Positions 1-6,091 of a stretch of 9,650 nucleotides of DNA are shown piece by piece; position 1 is the stretch's first letter; each line of letters starts with the position of its first letter. Below the pieces are notes generated by a model that was not told where the DNA came from, ran no database searches, and saw nothing but the letters and a program-made list of their open reading frames with translations. Source of the stretch: Gammaproteobacteria bacterium (GTDB lineage Bacteria; Pseudomonadota; Gammaproteobacteria; DSM-16500); contig JABDEF010000053.1 in assembly GCA_013287235.1 (NCBI GenBank), positions 1 through 9,650 of the forward strand, written 5' to 3'. A program made the translations under genes and the position numbers.

Positions 1-388
1 TCGTTTAACAAAATTTGGAAAAATTTTACGAAGTTTGAGCTTAGATGAATTACCTGAACTCATCAATGTTCTAATAGGTGACATGAGTCTTGTTGGGCCA
101 CGACCACTTCTGATGGAATATTTACCTTACTATACGGAAGAACAAAAGTTACGGCATATGGTACGGCCTGGGATAACAGGATGGGCGCAGGTCAATGGAA
201 GAAATCATTTAACTTGGAAAAAAAAATTTGAATGTGATATATGGTATGTCAAAAATTATTCATTTCTTATTGACGTAAAAATTATTTTGATCACGGTTGT
301 TAAAATATTTAAACGAGAAGGGATTAATGCGGTGGGAGAGACTACCATGTCTCGATTTGATCTTAAGTGTAAAAATAAGGGAGAATAA
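1..388 (+). CDS. PglC-like phosphoglycosyl transferase (bacterial sugar transferase), 5' truncated
   Basis: This is the C-terminal part of a bacterial sugar transferase of the PglC/WcaJ superfamily. These enzymes move a sugar-1-phosphate from a UDP-sugar to undecaprenyl phosphate at the inner membrane, starting a glycan. The frame is open from base 2, and residues upstream of the TTG at 35 ([11 protein letters not shown]) already match the family, so that TTG is not the start and the gene enters from outside the window. Visible motifs are [36 protein letters not shown] and the FECDIWYV segment. The tail [15 protein letters not shown] resembles small PglC-type enzymes. About 128 residues are present of a usual length near 200; the N-terminal membrane segment and catalytic Asp-Glu are missing from view. 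The gene ends 7 bases before the acyltransferase gene, fitting one operon. The family is sure; the exact sugar (diacetylbacillosamine or another) is inferred from the neighbours. Confidence 0.9.
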   Translation, partial: RLTKFGKILRSLSLDELPELINVLIGDMSLVGPRPLLMEYLPYYTEEQKLRHMVRPGITGWAQVNGRNHLTWKKKFECDIWYVKNYSFLIDVKIILITVVKIFKREGINAVGETTMSRFDLKCKNKGE

Positions 389-395
389 ATAATAC

Positions 396-1064
396 ATGCT
401 ATATGGTATTGTAGGTGCAGGTGGGTTTGGTCGAGAAGTCATGCCTTTGGTTGAAATGATGTTCATGTCACGCTCACCAAAAGAGGTTGAATTAGTATTT
501 GTGACAGAACAAAAATTCAATGAAACCCACGTGAATAATCATTTATTGATGACAATGGATGAATATTTTCTACATCCCGCAAAAGAAAAATATTTTAATA
601 TTGCGATTAGTAATTCTGACGTGAGAAAAAGAATTGCAACATTCATGTTATCTGAAGGTGCAATTCCTTTTCAAATAAATGCGCTGAATAGGGTGGAGCT
701 TGCTAACAATCAAATTGGAGAGGGCGCCATATTTTGTCCTTTTACGACAGTTACCTCTAATATAAAAATAGGAAAATTTTTTCATGCAAATATCTATTCT
801 TATGTGACGCATGACTGTGTAATTGGCGACTATGTCACATTTGCCCCCTTAGTTCAGTGCAATGGAACGATCGTTATTGAAGATGAGGTGTATGTCGGGG
901 CAGGTGCTGTTATCAAACAAGGCACGAAGGATAGACCCATGAGAATTGGAAAAGGCGCGATCATTGGTATGGGTGCCGTTGTTACAAAAAGTGTATCTGC
1001 TTTTGAAACGGTGGTGGGAAATCCTGCGAGACCTTTGATCCGTAAAAAAGCATCTAGTGTTTAA
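396..1064 (+). CDS. PglD/NeuD-type sugar acyltransferase (left-handed beta-helix)
   Basis: This is a 222-residue cytoplasmic acyltransferase of the PglD/NeuD/PerB type, which acetylates the amino group of a UDP-4-amino sugar using acetyl-CoA. The N-terminal part has the Rossmann-like start with GAGGFGRE at residues 7-14. The C-terminal part, from about residue 105, shows hexapeptide repeats of a left-handed beta-helix (IGEGAIF, IGDYVTFAP, IEDEVYVGAGAVI, IGKGAIIGMGAVV). His139 in THDC is where the family's catalytic base lies. The protein ends with VVGNPARPLIRK, the usual PglD-type finish. The ATG at 396 has an AGGGAG Shine-Dalgarno at 378-383, rather far upstream (12 bases). It sits between a sugar transferase and a sugar aminotransferase, which supports a PglC-D-E style pathway. 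The substrate cannot be read from the sequence, and a NeuD-like role remains possible. Confidence 0.88.
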   Translation: MLYGIVGAGGFGREVMPLVEMMFMSRSPKEVELVFVTEQKFNETHVNNHLLMTMDEYFLHPAKEKYFNIAISNSDVRKRIATFMLSEGAIPFQINALNRVELANNQIGEGAIFCPFTTVTSNIKIGKFFHANIYSYVTHDCVIGDYVTFAPLVQCNGTIVIEDEVYVGAGAVIKQGTKDRPMRIGKGAIIGMGAVVTKSVSAFETVVGNPARPLIRKKASSV

Positions 1065-1067
1065 GGA
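1063..1067 (+). promoter_or_regulatory. Shine-Dalgarno deciding the aminotransferase start
   Basis: AAGGA lies 7 bases before the ATG at 1075, at normal spacing, and overlaps the stop codon of the acyltransferase gene. This favours the ATG over the in-frame GTG at 1057. Confidence 0.7.
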
Positions 1068-1074
1068 AAAACAT

Positions 1075-2250
1075 ATGCGTATTAAAACTGTTGGTTGGCC
1101 AGTGCATGGTACTGATGAAATCGATGCAGTTCGTAATGTATTGATATCGGGATGTACGAATTATTGGACAGGAAATGAATGTCGTGCCTTTGAAAAAGAA
1201 TTCGCGCAATATGTAGGTACGGAATATGCGGTGACTTTAATGAATGGAACTGTTGCATTAGAAGCCGCATTGTATGCATTAGATATTGGTTTAGGCGATG
1301 AAGTGATTACTGCTTGCCGTACTTTTATTGCATCAGCGAGCGCCATTGTGATGCGTGGTGCAACGCCTGTGTTAGTAGATGTAGATTCGGTCTCACAAAA
1401 TATGCTTGCTGAAAGCATTGCTGCTTCTATCACATCAAAAACAAAAGCGATCATTGTTGTACATCTTGCGGGTTGGCCTGCTGAGATGGATAAAGTGATG
1501 GCGCTAGCCAAAAAACATCATCTCAAGGTGATTGAAGATTGTGCCCAAGCAGTTGGCGCAGCCCTTCATGGAAAAAAAGTTGGATCATGGGGGGATATTG
1601 GTGCTTTTTCTTTTTGTCAGGATAAAATCCTGACAACAGGCGGTGAAGGTGGAATGATTACGACGAATGATAAAACATTATGGGAAAAGATATGGTCTTT
1701 CAAAGATCACGGAAAAAATTTTGATAAAGTACATTCTCAAAATCACCCGCCCGGATTTCGCTGGTTACATGATTCCTTTGGAACGAATTGGCGCATGACG
1801 GAGATACAAGCGGCCATTGGGCGGGTGCAATTAAAAAAATTACCAGAATGGTTACGATTAAGAAAAAGAAATGCAGATATTTTTAATGAAAATTTTATGC
1901 ATGTAAAAGCACTCAGAGTGACGATTCCACCGAGAGAGATATCACATGCTTATTACAAATATTATGTTTTTGTGCGCCAAGAATTATTAAAAAAGGGCTG
2001 GGATCGAGATAAAATCATGCAAGAAATTAACGTAAAAAGTGTTCCTTGTTTTGTGGGGAGTTGTAGCGAAATTTATGCGGAGCTTGCATTTAAAGATATG
2101 GATACGATGTCATATGAAAAAAAACCTACGGCAAAAGCATTGGGTGAAACGAGTCTAATGTTTCTTGTTTCTCCCACCTTAGAACCTTCTGATATACAAA
2201 AAAATGTCGATGTCACATTAGATATATTGAAGGTTGCAACCTATGATTAA
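1075..2250 (+). CDS. PglE-like DegT/DnrJ/EryC1/StrS sugar aminotransferase
   Basis: This is a 391-residue PLP-dependent aminotransferase that would convert a UDP-4-keto sugar to the 4-amino sugar, normally with glutamate as donor. Family marks include NGTVALEAAL (residues 57-66) at the cofactor phosphate site, VIEDCAQAVGA with Asp155 for the PLP pyridine nitrogen, and FCQDKILTTGGEGGM with Lys184 as the expected internal aldimine lysine. KDHGK and NWRMTEIQAAIG follow as in this family. I chose the ATG at 1075 because AAGGA at 1063-1067 lies 7 bases before it; a GTG at 1057 in the same frame lacks such a site. The gap to the acyltransferase stop is 10 bases. The last 8 bases overlap the start of the first beta-helix gene. 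In a bacillosamine-type route it acts before the acyltransferase; the dehydratase that supplies its ketosugar is not in view. A role in another 4-amino sugar (for example perosamine-like) cannot be excluded. Confidence 0.88.
   Translation: MRIKTVGWPVHGTDEIDAVRNVLISGCTNYWTGNECRAFEKEFAQYVGTEYAVTLMNGTVALEAALYALDIGLGDEVITACRTFIASASAIVMRGATPVLVDVDSVSQNMLAESIAASITSKTKAIIVVHLAGWPAEMDKVMALAKKHHLKVIEDCAQAVGAALHGKKVGSWGDIGAFSFCQDKILTTGGEGGMITTNDKTLWEKIWSFKDHGKNFDKVHSQNHPPGFRWLHDSFGTNWRMTEIQAAIGRVQLKKLPEWLRLRKRNADIFNENFMHVKALRVTIPPREISHAYYKYYVFVRQELLKKGWDRDKIMQEINVKSVPCFVGSCSEIYAELAFKDMDTMSYEKKPTAKALGETSLMFLVSPTLEPSDIQKNVDVTLDILKVATYD
2229..2233 (+). promoter_or_regulatory. Shine-Dalgarno of the first beta-helix gene, inside the aminotransferase gene
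   Basis: GAAGG lies 9 bases before the ATG at 2243, within the last codons of the aminotransferase. An in-frame TTG at 2234 directly abuts it and cannot use it. The overlap implies translational coupling of the two genes. Confidence 0.6.
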
Positions 2251-3370
2251 GCGCAGTTATTTTTTTTTACTTTTTTTTATTCATCATTGTTATGCGGAAA
2301 CTCTTATTATTAACGGTGCTACTCAGATCAATACCCATGTTGTGTATCAAAATGTCACCTTGGATATGAGTCATGGTTATTTCATCATAGCGCCGAGCGG
2401 TTACCTTGAAATTAAAGATAGTCAAATTAACGGAACTATATTTCCTGATAATTTTTATTTATTCAATATAGAGGGGGGGCTTCGTTTTGAGAACAACATT
2501 CTACATCTCAATTCAGTAAACATTATTCCTCAACCGAATAATATTACCAATTATTTTCTTTTCCACATAACAAGGGGGATGGCGAAGATTGAGAATAATC
2601 ATTTTTTTATGGAAACACCTTATACCGTTGGTTTTTTTCTAACAGATGAAAAATATAAAACGACACATTTATTTTATCATAATATCATCTCCCAATTCCA
2701 TGGAGGAATTTTTTTAGCAAATTCAGATAATACCATCATTAAAAAAAATACATTTATCAAAGTCAGCTTAAGTAATATTTTAAATATAAAATGTCATAAT
2801 AGTGTATTAGAAAAGAATAAATTTTTGTTTTCAGGTTATCACACAGTGGGTGATGCAATTGATATTTTTCAGTCTGATGCTGTTAACATTAAAAATAATT
2901 TTATTAATTCAGGTTATTGTTATTCTATTGTGATTTCAGATAGTAAAAATTTGGTGATTGAGCAAAATCAAATTTTAGGAGGTATCACTTATGGGATATC
3001 TATAGAGCCTTTTAGTTACGTTTATAACCGTTTTGTAGATTTATTTACTCGCTGGCATGTCTCTCTCGAGCATATCAATCAAAATGAAAATATCAAAATA
3101 CAAAACAATTATTTAGCACAAAATCGTTATGGCATTACTGCAACGAATGTGACAGGTTTAACGGTGATGAATAATGTTTTTATCCAGAAATTTGGAAGTG
3201 CATCGGATAGAAAATTCTGGACCAACAATGAGATATTATTAAATAATGTGACACAGTTGTTATGGGAAAATAATAAGTATAAAGAAGCTTTTTCACAAGA
3301 TATCTCTGATTCAAATAAGGATGCATTCCAATTTGTATTATTTCCTTCAACAGGGGGGGTTCAATTATGA
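2243..3370 (+). CDS. Secreted Asn-rich parallel beta-helix protein, paralogue 1
   Basis: This is a 375-residue protein of unknown function. Residues 1-18 form a Sec signal peptide: Lys-Arg, a Phe/Leu core (YFFLLFFIHH) and a CYA^E cleavage site. The mature part is a chain of short beta-strand repeats with regular Asn, Ile and Gly, such as NVTLDMSHG, NIKNNFINSG, LVIEQNQILGGITYGI and IKIQNNYLAQNRYGI. This is typical of right-handed parallel beta-helix (PbH1, NosD-like) folds. I see no catalytic site of pectate lyases or alginate epimerases. The ATG at 2243 overlaps the aminotransferase stop by 8 bases. It is clearly homologous to the next two genes, most strongly in the last 90 residues. It is more AT-rich than they are and carries T9/T8 and G7 tracts. 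The likely location is periplasm or cell surface, perhaps acting on or bound by the glycan made by the upstream enzymes; that link is inference from position. Confidence 0.85.
   Translation: MIKRSYFFLLFFIHHCYAETLIINGATQINTHVVYQNVTLDMSHGYFIIAPSGYLEIKDSQINGTIFPDNFYLFNIEGGLRFENNILHLNSVNIIPQPNNITNYFLFHITRGMAKIENNHFFMETPYTVGFFLTDEKYKTTHLFYHNIISQFHGGIFLANSDNTIIKKNTFIKVSLSNILNIKCHNSVLEKNKFLFSGYHTVGDAIDIFQSDAVNIKNNFINSGYCYSIVISDSKNLVIEQNQILGGITYGISIEPFSYVYNRFVDLFTRWHVSLEHINQNENIKIQNNYLAQNRYGITATNVTGLTVMNNVFIQKFGSASDRKFWTNNEILLNNVTQLLWENNKYKEAFSQDISDSNKDAFQFVLFPSTGGVQL
2260..2278 (+). repeat. T9-AC-T8 homopolymer tracts in the signal peptide of paralogue 1
   Basis: A T9 run (2260-2268), AC, then a T8 run (2271-2278) encode the hydrophobic core of the signal peptide. 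Runs of this length can slip in replication or transcription; loss or gain of one base would abolish the protein. Confidence 0.6.
2473..2479 (+). repeat. G7 tract inside paralogue 1
   Basis: Seven consecutive G in AT-rich coding sequence, in the Glu-Gly-Gly codons at about residue 78. A one-base slip would truncate the protein early. It is a candidate contingency tract. Confidence 0.6.
3353..3359 (+). repeat. G7 tract at the 3' end of paralogue 1
   Basis: Seven consecutive G encode the Gly-Gly of the terminal GGVQL motif. Slippage would not truncate the protein but would swap its last residues: G8 gives an end in GGGSIMI and G6 an end in GGFNYDLT. Confidence 0.6.
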
Positions 3371-3408
3371 TTTGACATAATCTTTATTTAATGCCAAATT
3401 GTAGCTTC

Positions 3409-3437
3409 TTGAAAAATGTCACAAGTTGCATTTAAAT
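3409..3437 (+). promoter_or_regulatory. Possible internal promoter ahead of paralogue 2
   Basis: TTGAAA (3409-3414) and TTAAAT (3432-3437) are 17 bases apart in the 89-base gap before the second beta-helix gene. The predicted start near 3444 leaves a very short leader before the Shine-Dalgarno. This is a pattern match only. Confidence 0.3.
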
Positions 3438-3446
3438 GTTTATTGG

Positions 3447-3453
3447 TAAGGAG
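3447..3453 (+). promoter_or_regulatory. Shine-Dalgarno deciding the start of paralogue 2
   Basis: TAAGGAG lies 6 bases before the ATG at 3460. The in-frame ATG at 3436 has no such site and would place eight residues (MFIGKETK) ahead of the signal peptide. Confidence 0.75.
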
Positions 3454-3459
3454 ACCAAA

Positions 3460-4605
3460 ATGCGAACTAGTCTTAAATATTTAGGTATATTTGTTTTTCT
3501 CATATCAGAAAGTTGTTTTGCCGATATTATTATCAATGGCAACCAAAATATTAATACACCCACGACATATAGCAATGTCACTTTAGATATGTCAAACGGA
3601 AGATTTACCGTGAACACCGGTGGTGCATTGAACATAGAAAATTCAACGATCAATGTGACTATCTCACCGACAAATCCTTTTTTCACAACCCTCACGAATG
3701 GTTCGCTCATGATGCATAACAATACGGTGAATGTTACCGTGAATGGAATTGCATCAACACCGAATACGCAATCCATGAATCCATTAGTCAATATACAACA
3801 AGGCAGTGTGGATTTATCGGGAAATAATTTTGCCGTTAGCACGCCTTTTACGGTAAGTGCCTTACAAACTCAAAATACAACTACCACCGGGTTTAATATT
3901 GTAAATAATACATTTAGCCAATTTCATGGCGGGTTGTATTTGAATAATTCGAACAGTGCGACAGTTACCGGTAATATGTTTACCAATGTCAGTTTTGCAA
4001 GTATTTGGCATTCCGGCAATTTAAGTACATTTAACAATAATATTATTTTATTTCCCGGTAATTTGAACATGGGAGATGCTATTGATATTGTGAATGCAAA
4101 TGCAGATAATATCAACAATAATACTATTTCAAGCGGTGTCAATTATGGAATATTTGTCATGGGGGGGCAAAATATTTCGATTGATAACAATCAAATATCC
4201 GATGGATTATCGTATGGAATATTTATTCAAACACCTTCTTCTCTTATGGCGCACAAACATAAATATTTATCGAAATTGTTATTCAAGCCAAATGTAAAAA
4301 TCAATTTTATATCGAATAAAAATATTTCAATCACGAATAACTATCTTACACAAAATCGTTATGGGTTGGCAGGTGGTGTCGTTGATCAATTGATAGTGAC
4401 TGGCAATACCTTTATACAACGGTTTTCTGATAGTAGTGTGCGTCAATATTGGACGGATAATGACATATTATTACCTTCTGCTTCAAACCTTATATGGGTA
4501 AATAATTTTTATAAGGAAGCTTTTGCTCAAGATATGCCTGGCGATAACAGTAAATCTTTAGAGTTTGTTACATACCCTGCGCACGGTGGCGTGTTTATCC
4601 CGTAG
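3460..4605 (+). CDS. Secreted Asn-rich parallel beta-helix protein, paralogue 2
   Basis: This is a 381-residue paralogue of its two neighbours, function unknown. Residues 1-21 form a Sec signal peptide ending SCFA^D. The mature chain has no cysteine and is built of beta-helix rungs: NVTLDMSNG, LNIENSTINVTISPTNP, FHGGLYLNNSNSATVTGN, GDAIDIVNANADNINNN, ISIDNNQISDGLSYGI. After that repeat comes a charged segment of about 30 residues unlike the same place in its paralogues. The conserved final block follows (NNYLTQNRYG, FIQRF, WTDNDILL, YKEAFAQD) and the protein ends HGGVFIP. The ATG at 3460 has an excellent Shine-Dalgarno. The gap of 89 bases to paralogue 1 may hold its own promoter; the gap to paralogue 3 is only 31 bases. 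It contains a G7 tract at 4161-4167. No enzymatic motif is seen; a structural or glycan-binding surface role is as likely as an enzyme. Confidence 0.87.
   Translation: MRTSLKYLGIFVFLISESCFADIIINGNQNINTPTTYSNVTLDMSNGRFTVNTGGALNIENSTINVTISPTNPFFTTLTNGSLMMHNNTVNVTVNGIASTPNTQSMNPLVNIQQGSVDLSGNNFAVSTPFTVSALQTQNTTTTGFNIVNNTFSQFHGGLYLNNSNSATVTGNMFTNVSFASIWHSGNLSTFNNNIILFPGNLNMGDAIDIVNANADNINNNTISSGVNYGIFVMGGQNISIDNNQISDGLSYGIFIQTPSSLMAHKHKYLSKLLFKPNVKINFISNKNISITNNYLTQNRYGLAGGVVDQLIVTGNTFIQRFSDSSVRQYWTDNDILLPSASNLIWVNNFYKEAFAQDMPGDNSKSLEFVTYPAHGGVFIP
4161..4167 (+). repeat. G7 tract inside paralogue 2
   Basis: Seven consecutive G cover the end of a Met codon and two Gly codons in the rung before ISIDNNQI. 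A one-base slip would remove the C-terminal third. It is a third G7 run within about 1.7 kb of AT-rich sequence. Confidence 0.6.
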
Positions 4606-4622
4606 TTTATATCATTATGGAC

Positions 4623-4628
4623 AAGGAG
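4623..4628 (+). promoter_or_regulatory. Shine-Dalgarno deciding the start of paralogue 3
   Basis: AAGGAG lies 8 bases before the ATG at 4637. The same frame is open upstream to a TTG at 4565 inside paralogue 2, but that start has no ribosome site and would bury the signal peptide. Two GGA motifs flank this site (4619-4621 and 4625-4627). Confidence 0.75.
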
Positions 4629-4636
4629 TAGTCAAA

Positions 4637-5797
4637 ATGAAATTGATTAGTAAACGAAACGTATATTCTAGCTTGGCATTACTAATGCTTGCCAAGATAG
4701 GTTTTGCCGAAACAATTGTGATTTATCCTAATACCGTGATTTCTTATCCAAAGACATACAATAATGTGACTTTAGATTTGACCAATGGTTCTTTTATCAT
4801 TAAAAATGGTGCATCATTAACAATCACGAATAGTAATTTGATCGGAACGATTTCACCTACCAATCCGGTTCTTATTACCGTTGATGGTGGTGGTTCACTC
4901 GTGATGGATAATGATCAAGTCAATGTGACGTCAAATAATATTCCCGCACATCCCAAAACGCAATCGTTACAATATGTGATTCAAGTTGCAACAGCGGCCG
5001 CGGGCGGTGTCAAACTGATGAATAATGCATTTTCGATGGCTGAACCCTTTACCGCAGGGTTATTGATAACGACATCTAGTATTCCGACGAGTGGTATTCA
5101 ACTGACGAATAATAATATCACCGGTTTCCATGGGGTATTTTATTTAATCGCATCAGATAATGCGACAGTGCACAATAATACCTTGATTCAAAATAGTTAT
5201 GGAAATGTTGTTGTTGTTGGTAATAATGATTTGATAACAGGAAATACCATTAAATTTTCTGGTAATGATCACCTCGGAAATTCGATAGATGTGATTGATT
5301 CAGATACCGTCACGATCAGTAATAATTTACTGCTGACACCGACTTGTCATGGTATTTATGTTATGAATAGCGATAATCTTACGATTGATAGCAACCAGGT
5401 GTTTGGCGGGATTACTTATGCGATGAATATTTATTCTTTCCCAGAAACTGCAGTAGGAGATGAATATATCACGCAGTTAATGTCTAATCATACGTTCAAA
5501 AATTCGATTAGCACCAATGTGACAATCACGAATAACTTTATGTCACAAAACCGATATGGTATTGCTGCAAGTGATGTGAATACGTTAACAGTTCAAAATA
5601 ATTATTTTATACAACGTTTTACGGATAATGCATCACGAAAGTTTTGGACAAACAATAATATTCTTTTAAAGAATGTGACAAATTTAACTTGGGGTAATAA
5701 TCTCTATAAAGAGGCATTTTCACAAGACATAAATGGTGATAATAGTAAGTCTTTCCAAATTGTTACTTTTCCTCAAAGTGGCGGCGTTTCAATTTAA
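4637..5797 (+). CDS. Secreted Asn-rich parallel beta-helix protein, paralogue 3
   Basis: This is a 386-residue paralogue, function unknown, closing the operon. The signal peptide is residues 1-24: basic start KLISKR, core SSLALLMLA, cleavage GFA^E. The mature beta-helix shows rungs such as NVTLDLTNGSF, LTITNSNLIGTISPTNP, ATVHNNTLIQNSYGN, VTISNNLLLTPTCHGI, LTIDSNQVFGGITYAM. The protein then has a variable segment of about 28 residues and the shared C-terminal block from NVTITNNFMSQNRYG to YKEAFSQDINGDNSKSF, ending SGGVSI. It aligns with paralogue 2 almost throughout (for example ISPTNP near residue 70). Unlike the other two it has no G7 run, but a GC-rich patch at 4994-5003 encodes TAAAGG. The 31-base spacing suggests cotranscription with paralogue 2. 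As with the others, export is well supported and the molecular job is not. Confidence 0.87.
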   Translation: MKLISKRNVYSSLALLMLAKIGFAETIVIYPNTVISYPKTYNNVTLDLTNGSFIIKNGASLTITNSNLIGTISPTNPVLITVDGGGSLVMDNDQVNVTSNNIPAHPKTQSLQYVIQVATAAAGGVKLMNNAFSMAEPFTAGLLITTSSIPTSGIQLTNNNITGFHGVFYLIASDNATVHNNTLIQNSYGNVVVVGNNDLITGNTIKFSGNDHLGNSIDVIDSDTVTISNNLLLTPTCHGIYVMNSDNLTIDSNQVFGGITYAMNIYSFPETAVGDEYITQLMSNHTFKNSISTNVTITNNFMSQNRYGIAASDVNTLTVQNNYFIQRFTDNASRKFWTNNNILLKNVTNLTWGNNLYKEAFSQDINGDNSKSFQIVTFPQSGGVSI

Positions 5798-5828
5798 GAA
5801 CGAGAGCCCGGAAGTTGAAAAAATGCAA

Positions 5829-5880
5829 TGTCATGCCCGCCCATCAGCTTTAAGGGCTGCGCATGACAAAGCCCGTATTT
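5829..5880 (+). terminator. Hairpin repeat after the beta-helix operon, possible weak terminator
   Basis: TGTCATGC (5829-5836) pairs exactly with GCATGACA (5861-5868), with AGC/GCT pairing further in. A competing hairpin, GGGCT (5854-5858) with AGCCC (5870-5874), is followed by GTATTTT and could act as a weak terminator 57 bases after the last stop codon. The TGTCATGCCC form looks like a dispersed palindromic repeat, but no second copy is in the window. Confidence 0.4.
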
Positions 5881-5924
5881 TAAGCATGTAGGTAGGCACT
5901 TCAGAGGATAAGACCCATTATAAA

Positions 5925-5942
5925 TGTAAGATTATGCTTACA
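5925..5942 (+). promoter_or_regulatory. GacA/UvrY/LetA-type upstream activating box
   Basis: TGTAAG-ATTATG-CTTACA is an exact match to the GacA-box consensus TGTAAG-N6-CTTACA known upstream of rsmY, rsmZ and related genes in gammaproteobacteria. It lies about 150 bases before the most likely start of the GGA-rich RNA downstream. A second TGTAAG half-site follows at 5948-5953, with CTGACA at 5958-5963 at shortened spacing. Confidence 0.75.
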
Positions 5943-6004
5943 AACAATGTAAGATATCTGACAAATCTGCCTCGGTTTTATTCTTCCATTGATAGGTCAA
6001 CCCA

Positions 6005-6034
6005 TTGATTAGACTGTTTATCTCTGTTTATTAT
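6005..6034 (+). promoter_or_regulatory. Candidate sRNA promoter (upstream option)
   Basis: TTGATT (6005-6010) and TATTAT (6029-6034) are 18 bases apart and would start transcription near 6041. An alternative -10, TAAAAT at 6080-6085, has no good -35 but would start near 6092, as is common for activator-dependent promoters. The sequence does not decide between them. Confidence 0.35.
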
Positions 6035-6091
6035 GCATTCATTTTGGACAATTTTATCTTTAGGAGTTAATTTATTTAATAAAATCTCCTG

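Noticed and set aside
260..520. Open frames on the opposite strand of the sugar genes (also 1082-1279, 1161-1511, 3432-3842, 3924-4142)
   Set aside because: They lie wholly opposite well-supported genes, have no ribosome sites and resemble no family.
1057..1074. GTG start for the aminotransferase
   Set aside because: It overlaps the previous stop and lacks a ribosome site, while the ATG at 1075 has AAGGA at good spacing and starts the conserved part.
3372..3400. Perfect TTGACA box just after paralogue 1
   Set aside because: No acceptable -10 lies 16-18 bases downstream (CAAATT at best); the TTGAAA/TTAAAT pair further on is the better option.
4994..5001. GCGGCCGC (NotI-like) GC-rich patch in paralogue 3
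   Set aside because: It encodes a run of alanines in frame and shows no junction or repeat; probably chance, not a transfer scar.
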